Source: GWB1-37-8 sp964646925 (GTDB lineage: Bacteria; Patescibacteriota; Microgenomatia; Levybacterales; UBA12049). From it: 19,856 nucleotides of DNA. A model generated the notes under the pieces. The model searched no databases, had not been told where the DNA came from, and worked only from the letters and a program-made list of their open reading frames with translations. This document shows, piece by piece, positions 6,583 through 13,118 of this stretch. A program made the position numbers and the translations under genes. The stretch is from the NCBI GenBank assembly GCA_964646925.1, contig CAZYIC010000019.1:1-19856 (forward strand), in the 5' to 3' direction. Every line of letters begins with the position of its first letter. Position 1 is the first letter of the stretch.

Positions 6583-6661
6583 TCTTTGATGTTCTATTAC
6601 TTTAGGTTTTTTGTTTCCCAGGTGACAATACGTTTTACCTTCCAGGCGTGCACTCAACTCT

Positions 6662-7158
6662 ATGTCTAGAGAATATGATATACTCCACACCGATATGGGA
6701 AAAGAGCAGGTTGCCAGTAGGGAGAATGGGGTAACTTTAGAGGAGCTGGAGCATGTTTTTCGATTGTCTTTTTCTCCTGCGATATTAGCTGATCCAACTG
6801 GTTGGACACCGGAATATCCTGCGTTCGGCCACTGTAGCGCAGTTACTCAAATAGTAAACGATCTATTTGGTGGCGAAATACATGGCTTTTGGTTTAATGA
6901 ATCAGCGGGAAAATGGGGTGGCAAAATACGCGGTAGTCATTTCGTAAACGTTCTGCCTAATGGGCAAAGAGTTGATTTTACAAGATCTCTCAATTTCCGC
7001 CAGACTTTCCTTATGATGAGCTTATGGTTCCTGAGCAAGGCATAATTGTTGATAGGGAAAAGATGTTTGGAAATGCCGGATCAGCCGGACAATATGCAAG
7101 ATTGAGAATAGCTGTGGCGCATAATCTCAAGAATATTTATGGGAAAAATTTATTGTAA
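6662..7158 (+). pseudogene. YunG-like protein with a -1 frameshift near 7006
   Basis: The ATG frame encodes 127 residues, ending at 7045. From about 7006 the neighbouring frame continues with sensible protein (FPYDELMVPEQGIIVDREKMF ... IYGKNLL) to the TAA at 7156-7158. The composite of about 165 residues resembles the YunG family: GHCSAVTQIVNDLFGGEI at 57-73, SHFVNVLPNGQRVDFTR at 92-108, a VDRE segment and a C-terminal YARLRIAVAHNL helix. Cys58, His93 and Asp105 are spaced like a papain-fold triad, but this is inference. Adding one T to the TTT at 7006-7008 restores one frame. It could be a real pseudogene, a sequencing error or a -1 slippage site. No Shine-Dalgarno site precedes the start. 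Confidence 0.75.
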
Positions 7159-7177
7159 AAGATTAGAAAAAGTAATT

Positions 7178-7188
7178 TCTGCTATAAT
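7178..7188 (+). promoter_or_regulatory. Orphan extended -10 promoter
   Basis: TTCTGCTATAATCTTTTT at 7177-7194 contains TGCTATAAT and is nearly the same as the orphan promoter at 5636-5644. Only the repeat remnant and the 3' end of a minus-strand gene follow it, so it has no obvious target. Confidence 0.4.
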
Positions 7189-7195
7189 CTTTTTG

Positions 7196-7240
7196 TCCTT
7201 CGACATTGTTATAGCGGTGAGCCTGCCGAACCGCTCAGGA
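7196..7240. repeat. Interspersed repeat fragment with hairpin
   Basis: The sequence starts GTCCTTCGAC and ends CCGCTCAGGA, with an internal hairpin AGCGGT (7213-7218)/ACCGCT (7230-7235). It resembles the widespread bacterial repeat family reading CCTTCGAC...GCTCAGGATGAC, also seen at 17771-17854. The family assignment is from memory. Confidence 0.45.
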
Positions 7241-7290
7241 TATAACTATTTTGACTTGACACCTTTAAGGCGGGAACGTAATTCAATCCT

Positions 7291-7908
7291 CTATCCTCTT
7301 ACACCGCCGGGGGAAAGATCCTTTTTTCTTTCATATGGCGCAAGAAATGGGGCGATACGAAGATACAAACTTCTAAAAAAGCTTCGTATGGGGTGCGCCT
7401 TTTTTTCTTCCTCAAGTTTTTTTAGATCTACTTCGGAATCAACGCTTTTAATTTCTGGCGCTTTTTCCGGATAAAATATCTTTTGAGACACATACACCTC
7501 TCGCACTCGTTCTCCCCCTTTGAATTGCCTTACGGTTACTCGAATCAAGGCTTCGGTGCAGTCTTCCTTTGGATATTCATATCCCCAGATCACGCTTTGT
7601 TTACCAAGATATCTGGTGCTTGGGCCCACACCTCCTTCAAAGAATTTTCCGCAGTCAGTGCTCCAGGAGTAGCTCAGGCGTTTCTTGGCCGCCGGATTAT
7701 CATTGAGGCTGTTGCCCTCTACAGTTAATCGATATCGGTGCTGTGAATCTGTATAACTTTTATGGAGTTGTTGGCTGGCAATCTGCGTTGGGTCTGCTTT
7801 TTCAATTGGAGATGTTTTATCTGGGATTTTCGTCTGGGCAAGAGAAAGGGAAGGCACACCTATAGAGAAAAGAAGAATAAATCCCAGTATGGATATAAAT
7901 AAACTCAT
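7291..7908 (-). CDS. Secreted protein of unknown function
   Basis: The 205-residue product begins with a signal peptide (MSLFISILGFILLFSIGVPSLSLA, likely cut before QTK). The mature part contains a beta-rich segment (HRYRLTVEGNSL ... RLSYSWSTDCGKFF ... VIWGYEYPKEDCTEALIRVTVR) resembling an Ig-like or PKD-like fold, with two Cys about 32 residues apart that could form the usual disulfide. The tail is charged and ends in a basic/hydrophobic stretch (SFFRSLYLRIAPFLAPYERKK), perhaps membrane-associated. The last residues (SPGGVRG) are encoded by GC-rich DNA unlike the rest and may come from an insertion. No family is assigned. The ATG has a weak TATTAA box 6 nt upstream. Confidence 0.7.
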   Translation of the reverse strand: MSLFISILGFILLFSIGVPSLSLAQTKIPDKTSPIEKADPTQIASQQLHKSYTDSQHRYRLTVEGNSLNDNPAAKKRLSYSWSTDCGKFFEGGVGPSTRYLGKQSVIWGYEYPKEDCTEALIRVTVRQFKGGERVREVYVSQKIFYPEKAPEIKSVDSEVDLKKLEEEKKAHPIRSFFRSLYLRIAPFLAPYERKKDLSPGGVRG

Positions 7909-7970
7909 TCATTTTTAATATGGCAGAGTGACAATATCTTGTCAAGTATTCTTTGATGCTGTGTTTTTGT

Positions 7971-7976
7971 TATAAT
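7971..7976 (+). promoter_or_regulatory. Extended -10 box of the NYN-domain gene
   Basis: TGTTATAAT followed after 6 nt (CTTTTT) by the ATG at 7983. It fixes the start and implies a leaderless mRNA. Confidence 0.6.
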
Positions 7977-7982
7977 CTTTTT

Positions 7983-8498
7983 ATGAAACCCAAAACCTAT
8001 GCATTTATTGACAGCCAGAATTTAAATTTGGGGACAAGCGAAAGTATTTTTAAGCATGGGAAAATAGTTTATAGAGGATGGAAATTAGATTTTAAGAAAT
8101 TCAGGAGATATTTAACTGATAAATTTCGAGTACAAAAAGCGTTTCTTTGTATAGGATATGTAAAACAGAATGAAAAATTATATAAGAATCTTAAGAGTTA
8201 CGGCTATGAATTGGTATTTAAGCCTACGGTTAAAGATAATCAAGGAAAACCAAAGGGAAATGTAGATGCAGAGTTAGTGCTACACGCCGCCGCAATTCAG
8301 TATTCTAAATACGATAAAGCAGTTATTGTATCGGGAGATGGCGATTTTTTCTGCTTACATGCGTTTTTGGTGAAAAATAAGAAGCTTCTCAGAATTATTA
8401 TTCCAAACGAAAAATCAGAATCCTCTTTATTAAGACAGTTTCAAAAATACAAAACATTTATTATTTTTGAAAAGAATAAGCTGGAATTTAGACCATAA
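7983..8498 (+). CDS. NYN-domain (LabA/DUF88-like) putative ribonuclease
   Basis: The start was set at MKPKTYAFIDSQNL, since the -10 box lies just upstream, leaving 171 residues. The NYN (PIN-like) fold signatures are present in order: FIDSQNLNLG near the N-terminus (first Asp/Asn pair), KPKGNVDAELVLHA in the middle (second acidic residue) and VIVSGDGDFFCL (the Asp pair that completes the metal site). NYN proteins are usually metal-dependent RNases or RNA-binding relatives. The substrate is unknown. Here it is a single gene with its own promoter, upstream of ychF but separated from it by a structured 111-nt gap. The length is normal for the family. Confidence 0.88.
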   Translation: MKPKTYAFIDSQNLNLGTSESIFKHGKIVYRGWKLDFKKFRRYLTDKFRVQKAFLCIGYVKQNEKLYKNLKSYGYELVFKPTVKDNQGKPKGNVDAELVLHAAAIQYSKYDKAVIVSGDGDFFCLHAFLVKNKKLLRIIIPNEKSESSLLRQFQKYKTFIIFEKNKLEFRP

Positions 8499-8503
8499 AA
8501 AGT

Positions 8504-8549
8504 GGGAGGCGTTGCAAATAGGCACGTAGCCTATTGTTCGTATTCTCCC
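8504..8549. other. Nested inverted repeat in the NYN-ychF gap
   Basis: The inner stem AATAGGC (8517-8523)/GCCTATT (8529-8535) closes on ACGTA. The outer stem is GGGAG (8504-8508)/CTCCC (8545-8549). There is no T tract. Part of the inner arm recurs at about 8590-8600 (AATAGCCTATT), just before ychF. It could be an RNA structure or a DNA operator. Confidence 0.4.
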
Positions 8550-8609
8550 TAATGATGAGCATATATTAACAAATATTTACAAAAAGGTCAATAGCCTATT
8601 TTATATTTT

Positions 8610-9713
8610 ATGAATTTAAGTGTCGGGATTGTAGGACTGCCAAATGTGGGGAAAAGCACACTGTTTAATGCGTTGTTGAAAAAGCAACAGGCTTTTGTGG
8701 CGAATTATCCTTTTGCGACCATTGAACCAAATGTCGGTATTGTGCCCGTGCCTGATTCCCGTTTGCAAAAATTAGCAGAAATTACAAAAGAGGAGGAAAA
8801 AATGACAGAACTTCCTCCAATTAAACCCGCTACGGTTAACTTTGTGGACATTGCAGGATTGGTAAAAGGCGCATCGGAAGGAGCAGGGTTAGGAAATAAA
8901 TTCTTGTCTCACATTCGCGAAGTTTCAATTATCGCTCATGTAGTCCGTGCGTTTGTTGATAATAATATTATCAAAGAAGGTGCTGTGGATCCGAAGACTG
9001 ATTATGAAACCATTGAGACGGAATTAATTTTGGCGGATTTGCAAAGTGTCCAGACTGCGCAAAGCAAGGTAAAAAGATTTGCAAAAGAATCAGAGAAAAC
9101 AGCGATTGAAAAGTTATACAAAGGATTAAATGAAGGAAAACCTGCAAGAGAAATTGTTTTAACTCCCGAAGAGCAAGAGTACACAAAAACTTTTTTTCTT
9201 CTTTCGGCCAAACCGGAAATAATTGTTTTAAATGTCTCGGAAAATGATTATTCCGAAGAAAAAATTAAGGCAGTTATAGATCAATACGCAACTCTTTTGG
9301 AGATTGGTAAAGAAAACATAACAGTAATTTGTGCGAAAATTGAAGCTGATTTGTCGGAGTTGGGAGAAGCGGAGCAGAAAGAATATTTGGCAGGATTGGG
9401 GTTGAAAACTTCAGGACTTGAAAGATTAATTCAAAAAGCTTATGTAACTTTGGGTCTGATTTCATTTCTCACGGCAGGGGAGAAGGAGGTTCGCGCATGG
9501 ACCATTAATAAGGGTATGAAAGCGGTTGATGCTGCTGGAGTGATTCATACGGATTTTACCAAGAAATTTATCAAAGCAGAAATTGTTTCCTATTCTGATT
9601 TTGTTGCAAATGGGGGATGGAAAAAATCTCGCGAACTCGGAAAGGCAAGAATGGAAGGCCGCGACTACATCATGCAAGACGGAGATGTGGTGGAATTTAA
9701 AATTGGAAGTTAG
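8610..9713 (+). CDS. ychF: Ribosome-associated ATPase YchF (OBG family)
   Basis: The 367-residue product matches YchF along its whole length. G1 is GLPNVGKST at residues 8-16; switch regions follow at YPFATIEPNVGIVPVPD; G3 is DIAGLVKGASEGAGLGNKFL at about 80-100. The G4 position reads NVSEND instead of NKxD, the change that gives YchF its ATP preference. A coiled-coil insert occupies about 130-180, and the C-terminal TGS domain starts near AWTINKGMKAVDAAGVIHTDF and ends MQDGDVVEFKIGS. YchF binds the 50S subunit and is linked to stress responses. The gene follows a nested inverted repeat and a weak TATTTT box, with no Shine-Dalgarno site. Confidence 0.97.
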   Translation: MNLSVGIVGLPNVGKSTLFNALLKKQQAFVANYPFATIEPNVGIVPVPDSRLQKLAEITKEEEKMTELPPIKPATVNFVDIAGLVKGASEGAGLGNKFLSHIREVSIIAHVVRAFVDNNIIKEGAVDPKTDYETIETELILADLQSVQTAQSKVKRFAKESEKTAIEKLYKGLNEGKPAREIVLTPEEQEYTKTFFLLSAKPEIIVLNVSENDYSEEKIKAVIDQYATLLEIGKENITVICAKIEADLSELGEAEQKEYLAGLGLKTSGLERLIQKAYVTLGLISFLTAGEKEVRAWTINKGMKAVDAAGVIHTDFTKKFIKAEIVSYSDFVANGGWKKSRELGKARMEGRDYIMQDGDVVEFKIGS

Positions 9714-9754
9714 TAGGTTGTTAATACCACATCGCCAAGCTAGTCCGATACGGG

Positions 9755-9796
9755 ATCGGTCATCAGATCGGTCATCATCGGTCATCATCGGTCATC
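9755..9796 (+). repeat. Four tandem copies of a 10-mer, ATCGGTCATC
   Basis: Copies lie at 9755-9764, 9767-9776, 9777-9786 and 9787-9796. Only an AG spacer after the first copy breaks the array. It sits in the 117-nt gap between ychF and the AlkD-like gene. Confidence 0.85.
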
Positions 9797-9810
9797 ATTC
9801 ATAGTTGTTA

Positions 9811-9830
9811 TTGTTGGAAATTGTTGGAAA
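9811..9830 (+). repeat. Two tandem copies of TTGTTGGAAA before the AlkD-like start
   Basis: Perfect 10-mer duplication ending directly at the ATG at 9831. It contains the only purine run (GGAAA) near the start and so may affect ribosome binding. Confidence 0.6.
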
Positions 9831-10634
9831 ATGAACGTTTTTGAATTAAAAAAAGATTTAGAAAAAATTAAAGATCCGAAGAGGGCTAAAGTTTCGCAGA
9901 GGTTTTTCAAGACAGGAAAAGGGGAGTATGGAGAGGGGGATGTATTCTTGGGAATAACAGTTCCGCAGTCCCGAAAGATAGCGATTAGGTTTAAAAATTT
10001 AGAATTTTCAAAAATTACACAACTTCTTAAATCCAAAATCCACGAAGAAAGACTGATCGGCCTTTTGATCCTCGTTTATAATTTTAATACTGGTGATAAA
10101 AAAGTCCGGAAGAAGGTTTTTGATTTTTACCTTAAAAATATAAAGTATGTAAACAATTGGGATTTGGTGGATTTATCCGCGGATAAAATAGTGGGAGGAT
10201 ATCTTTTTGGACGTCGGGGTCCTGCCGCCAGTTTCCCTCCCGCCAGTGCTCCTTCGATTTTCTCAGGTAAACCTTCGGCTGACTCAGTGCGCGCTGTCGG
10301 GAGCCCTTCCTCTGTCGTCACCCCTCCTATTCTTGTCAAATTATCAAACTCAAAAAATATTTGGGAAAGGAGAATTGCGATGGTTGCAACTTATTACTTT
10401 ATTAAAAATAATAAATTTGAAGAGGCTTTAAGAATTGCGGAGATTCTTTTGCAGGACAAACATGATTTAATTCAAAAAGCAGTTGGATGGATGCTTCGAG
10501 AAGTAGGAAAGAAAGATCTCGATACGGAAATTAAATTTCTGAATAAATATTATAAAAAGATGCCTCGCACAATGCTGAGATATGCTCTTGAGAGGTTTCC
10601 GGAAAAACTTAGGCTTAATTTTTTGAAAAGATAA
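9831..10634 (+). CDS. AlkD-like DNA alkylation repair protein with GC-rich insert
   Basis: The 267-residue product belongs to the AlkD/AlkC HEAT-repeat DNA glycosylase family (DNA alkylation repair enzyme). Recognisable segments are GEYGEGDVFLGITVPQSRKIA near 31-51, NNWDLVDLSADKIVGGYL around 108-125, SNSKNIWERRIAMVATYYFI at 172-191, DLIQKAVGWMLREVGKKD and a C-terminal RTMLRYALERFPEKLR. The family recognises positively charged N3/N7-alkyl purines by HEAT-like helices. Residues 129-166 are an in-frame insertion rich in Pro, Ala and Ser that breaks the usual YL-to-LxKLxxSxNxWERR connection. Without it the length would be the normal about 229. The key Trp/Asp segments flanking it are intact, so the protein may still work. 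Confidence 0.9.
   Translation: MNVFELKKDLEKIKDPKRAKVSQRFFKTGKGEYGEGDVFLGITVPQSRKIAIRFKNLEFSKITQLLKSKIHEERLIGLLILVYNFNTGDKKVRKKVFDFYLKNIKYVNNWDLVDLSADKIVGGYLFGRRGPAASFPPASAPSIFSGKPSADSVRAVGSPSSVVTPPILVKLSNSKNIWERRIAMVATYYFIKNNKFEEALRIAEILLQDKHDLIQKAVGWMLREVGKKDLDTEIKFLNKYYKKMPRTMLRYALERFPEKLRLNFLKR
10215..10328 (+). repeat. GC-rich in-frame insert within the AlkD-like gene
   Basis: The 114 bp encode residues 129-166, a Pro/Ala/Ser-rich stretch. A hand count over this stretch gives about 64% GC, far above the flanking gene. It contains a CCGCCAGT direct repeat (near 10225 and 10240), a GGAC/GTCC hairpin at its left edge and a CTGACTCAG palindrome. It keeps the frame without stops, like the protein-coding palindromic elements of Rickettsia. 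Confidence 0.65.
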
Positions 10635-10660
10635 AGCTTGTTTTGAGATTTCCAATGTGA

Positions 10661-10666
10661 TAAAAT
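10661..10666 (+). promoter_or_regulatory. Extended -10 box of rpsF
   Basis: TGATAAAAT, with 8 nt to the ATG at 10675. The short 40-nt gap and this box leave no room for the S6:S18-binding leader found upstream of rpsF in many bacteria. Confidence 0.45.
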
Positions 10667-10674
10667 TATGGGCA

Positions 10675-10947
10675 ATGAGATCGTACGAACTAATATTGGT
10701 TGTGAGATCGTCTTTAACCGATACTTTGAGGAAAAAATTAATTGCGGGCGTGAAAGTCTTGTTAAAAGACTTAAAAATCGTAAAAGAGAGCGAAATTGGT
10801 CTTAAATCCCTGGCATACAAAATTAAAAGAGAAACAAGCGGATTTTACTTTGATTTTGCGCTTGAAGGGGAGAATATCCCACATGACTTTGAGAAGAAAT
10901 TGGCGGAGAATGAGAGCATATTAAGGCATTTAGTGCTTAGGAAGTAG
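10675..10947 (+). CDS. rpsF: 30S ribosomal protein S6
   Basis: The start was placed at MRSYELILVVRSSL, the normal S6 N-terminus, rather than the GTG 18 nt upstream. The 90-residue product has the S6 ferredoxin-like pattern: beta strand YELILVV, helix RKKLIAGVKVLLKDL, GLKSLAYKIKRETSGFYFDFAL in the centre and the C-terminal ILRHLVLRK. It binds S18 on the small subunit platform. It leads the conserved rpsF-ssb-rpsR cluster and is separated from ssb by 36 nt holding a perfect 8-bp hairpin. The length is slightly shorter than the usual 95-135 residues. Confidence 0.95.
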   Translation: MRSYELILVVRSSLTDTLRKKLIAGVKVLLKDLKIVKESEIGLKSLAYKIKRETSGFYFDFALEGENIPHDFEKKLAENESILRHLVLRK

Positions 10948-10968
10948 ATCCCGAAATAAATTCGGGAT
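10948..10968. repeat. Hairpin ATCCCGAA/TTCGGGAT between rpsF and ssb
   Basis: Perfect 8-bp arms (10948-10955 and 10961-10968) with loop ATAAA, directly after the rpsF stop. The sequence continues GATGAC-like, as in common interspersed repeats. There is no T tract, so it may attenuate or stabilise mRNA rather than terminate. Confidence 0.6.
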
Positions 10969-10983
10969 GACACTTTTAAAACT

Positions 10984-11496
10984 ATGGCGCGAAGTTTGAA
11001 TCGGGTACAATTGATTGGTAATTTGACAAGGGATCCGGAATTGCGATATACGCCAAATGGAACAGCTGTTTGTTCTTTCGGTCTGGCAACCAACAGAAGC
11101 TGGAAAACAGATAGCGGTGAAAAGCACGATGAGGCAGAGTTTCACAATATCGTTGCCTGGAATAAATTAGCAGAGTTATGCAGCCAGTTTTTAGTAAAAG
11201 GCAGAAAAGTTTTTGTTGAAGGAAGACTTGCAACAAGAACCTGGACAGGACAGGATGGAGCCAAAAGAAATAGAACGGAAATAGTTATTTCGGATATGAT
11301 TTTGCTGGATAGCAGGGGGACAACAGGGGCGGCAGCTGCGCCGGCTGAAACAGTTTCGGAAGGGACAAAAGTCGCAGAGGAAGCGCCAGTTGCGGAGAAA
11401 GAAGCATCAAAGGGAAAAGAATTGAAGGAAGCGAAAAAGGACGTAGTGGCGGAACATTCTGCCGAAGAGGTTGTTCCGGACGATATACCTTTCTAA
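10984..11496 (+). CDS. ssb: Single-stranded DNA-binding protein
   Basis: The 170-residue product begins MARSLNRVQLIGNLTRDPELRYTPNG, the typical SSB N-terminus. The OB fold extends to about residue 110 (FHNIVAWNKLAELCSQFLVKGRKVFVEGRLATRTW), with conserved aromatic positions for ssDNA stacking. A disordered Ala/Glu/Lys-rich linker follows. The C-terminal tip is DDIPF, the acidic peptide that binds partner proteins in replication and repair. The gene lies between rpsF and rpsR as in many bacteria and is probably co-transcribed. No Shine-Dalgarno sequence is visible before the ATG. Confidence 0.97.
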   Translation: MARSLNRVQLIGNLTRDPELRYTPNGTAVCSFGLATNRSWKTDSGEKHDEAEFHNIVAWNKLAELCSQFLVKGRKVFVEGRLATRTWTGQDGAKRNRTEIVISDMILLDSRGTTGAAAAPAETVSEGTKVAEEAPVAEKEASKGKELKEAKKDVVAEHSAEEVVPDDIPF

Positions 11497-11528
11497 AATA
11501 AAAAATCAAAAATAAAAAATTAAAGATT

Positions 11529-11759
11529 ATGAATAAAAAAATTAGCAGGAAGCCAAGGAGAAAATTTACAGCCCCAAAGGTCTGTTTTTTTTGTGAGTCG
11601 AAAAAGGAACCCTCTTTTTGGGAAATGGGAACTTTGCAGAAATTTTTAACAGAAAGAGGTAAAATTATCCCGGGTTCAAGAAACGGACTCTGTTTAAAAC
11701 ACCAAAGAAGAACTGCCGACAGCATAAAGTATTCGCGGCATCTGGCTCTTATGTCCTAA
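11529..11759 (+). CDS. rpsR: 30S ribosomal protein S18 (zinc-binding form)
   Basis: The 76-residue product has the S18 core (FLTERGKIIPGSRNGLCLKHQRRTADSIKYSRHLALM), with the basic N-terminus RKPRRKF. Cys19, Cys22, Cys55 and His58 form a plausible zinc site, the C+ type of S18. It pairs with S6 on the 30S platform. The gene ends the rpsF-ssb-rpsR cluster, 32 nt after ssb. The intervening DNA is A-rich with no hairpin. Confidence 0.95.
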   Translation: MNKKISRKPRRKFTAPKVCFFCESKKEPSFWEMGTLQKFLTERGKIIPGSRNGLCLKHQRRTADSIKYSRHLALMS

Positions 11760-11817
11760 TTGCCGTTTGATCTTCTTAATTTTTATTCTCTCGATCATAG
11801 CATATAAAAATATATAG

Positions 11818-11823
11818 TATAAT
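11818..11823 (+). promoter_or_regulatory. -10 box of the S41 protease operon
   Basis: A perfect TATAAT in the 77-nt gap after rpsR. The ATG at 11837 follows 13 nt later, giving a leader of about 7 nt. The upstream ATG at 11822 overlaps the box and is therefore an unlikely start. Confidence 0.55.
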
Positions 11824-11836
11824 GGTAAGATGTCTT

Positions 11837-13111
11837 ATGAAGATTAGGCTAAAATTCCTGCAAATTGTTTTAATAATTGCAATATCTGCTTTGTCAGGGT
11901 ATTACATTGGCACTAATAATGTAAAACTTGCCTGGAAAAATTATATACCTTCTCTTAATATTATAAACAAGGAAGCTCCTACGCAACTCAATAATATTGA
12001 CTTTTCTCTTTTTTGGAAGGTTTGGGGGAAACTTGAATCGGACTATTATGATAAGACCAAGCTCGATGCTCAAAAGATGTTAAACGGAGCGATTGAGGGA
12101 ATGACTCAAAGCCTTGAAGATCCTTATACAATATTTCTTCCTCCGAAACAAAATACAGATTTCAAAGATGGTTTGGCCGGACAATTTTCCGGAATTGGCG
12201 CAGAACTTGGAACTCGCAACAAGCAAATTATTGTTATAGCTCCGCTTGCGGGAAGTCCGGCGGAGAAAGCAGGGATAAAAGCAGGCGATTTAATATTAAC
12301 GGTTGACGGAAAGTCAACCGCAGATTGGACATTGCCGGGAACTGTAGAAAAAATAAGAGGACCCAAAGGAACAAGCGTTACTTTATCAATTTTGCATAAA
12401 GATTCCGAAAAGCCAATTGATATCAAAATAATAAGAGACGTTATAACGGTAAAAAGCGTTGACGGATGGGTGAAGCCAGTAGGGGAGATCGAGAGTATCA
12501 AAAGTATCACGGGTATCAAGGGGAGAGAAAATGATAAAGTTGCATATGTCAGGCTTTCGCAATTTGGAGACACTACCAATACGGATTGGATTGGCTTAAT
12601 CAATAAACTTTCTTCCGAGATGAAAGCGGATAAAAATATAAAGGGGTTAATAGTTGATCTGAGAAATAATCCGGGCGGCTATCTCACTGACGCTGTTTAT
12701 ATTTCTTCCGAATTTCTAAAACAAGGAACGCCTGTTGTTTTGGAAGAAGATAAGGAAGGAAGGAAAATCACTCTTTCTGTCAGCAGAAAAGGTTTGATGT
12801 ACAATATTCCCTTAGTTATTCTTATGAATAAGGGTAGTGCATCGGCAAGCGAAATCGTAAGCGGAGCTTTGAGGGATAATAAAAGAGCGATTCTGATTGG
12901 AGAGACATCTTTTGGTAAAGGGACAATTCAGGAAGCAGCGGATTTGGGGAATGGTGCGGGGCTACACGTAACTATCGCAAAATGGCTGACTCCTAATGGC
13001 GTATGGGTTCAGGACATTGGACTGAAACCGGACATAGAAGTGAAACTCGACGAAAAAAATCCATCTCACGATTCACAGCTTGAAAAAGCGGTTCTGGAAT
13101 TGGTAAAATAA
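11837..13111 (+). CDS. S41 family C-terminal processing peptidase
   Basis: The 424 residues (start MKIRLKFLQIVLII, chosen from the promoter position) begin with an N-terminal membrane helix (LQIVLIIAISALSGYYIG). A short helical domain precedes a PDZ domain at about 105-195 (FSGIGAELGTRNKQIIVIAPLAGSPAEKAGIKAGD). The S41 core follows, with VAYVRLSQF, LIVDLRNNPGGYL and the catalytic pair Ser336 in GSASASEIVSGAL and Lys361 in TSFGKGTIQ, 25 residues apart as in Tsp/CtpA. Such proteases trim or degrade exported proteins at the membrane. It begins the envelope block; htrA starts 7 nt after its stop. Confidence 0.95.
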   Translation: MKIRLKFLQIVLIIAISALSGYYIGTNNVKLAWKNYIPSLNIINKEAPTQLNNIDFSLFWKVWGKLESDYYDKTKLDAQKMLNGAIEGMTQSLEDPYTIFLPPKQNTDFKDGLAGQFSGIGAELGTRNKQIIVIAPLAGSPAEKAGIKAGDLILTVDGKSTADWTLPGTVEKIRGPKGTSVTLSILHKDSEKPIDIKIIRDVITVKSVDGWVKPVGEIESIKSITGIKGRENDKVAYVRLSQFGDTTNTDWIGLINKLSSEMKADKNIKGLIVDLRNNPGGYLTDAVYISSEFLKQGTPVVLEEDKEGRKITLSVSRKGLMYNIPLVILMNKGSASASEIVSGALRDNKRAILIGETSFGKGTIQEAADLGNGAGLHVTIAKWLTPNGVWVQDIGLKPDIEVKLDEKNPSHDSQLEKAVLELVK

Positions 13112-13118
13112 TGCCAAT

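Noticed and set aside
6484..6669. + strand ORF of 61 codons
   Set aside because: It crosses the toxin-module promoter and element D and has a Phe/Ile-rich composition, so it is not a believable gene.
7139..7474. + strand ORF of 111 codons overlapping the secreted-protein gene
   Set aside because: The protein looks like translated antisense and repeat DNA. The minus-strand frame has a signal peptide and sensible composition.
8504..8549. tRNA gene
   Set aside because: The structure is only 46 nt with two nested stems, no TPsiC-like sequence and no CCA end.
9755..9796. CRISPR array
   Set aside because: The units are 10 bp with no spacers, so this is a simple tandem repeat.
11285..11725. Minus-strand ORF of 146 codons over ssb and rpsR
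   Set aside because: It is antisense to two certain genes and its residues are low-complexity Pro/Leu, a shadow of the ssb linker.
12124..12603. Minus-strand ORF of 159 codons over the S41 protease gene
   Set aside because: It covers the PDZ and core coding region of a certain gene and has no start signal or family match.
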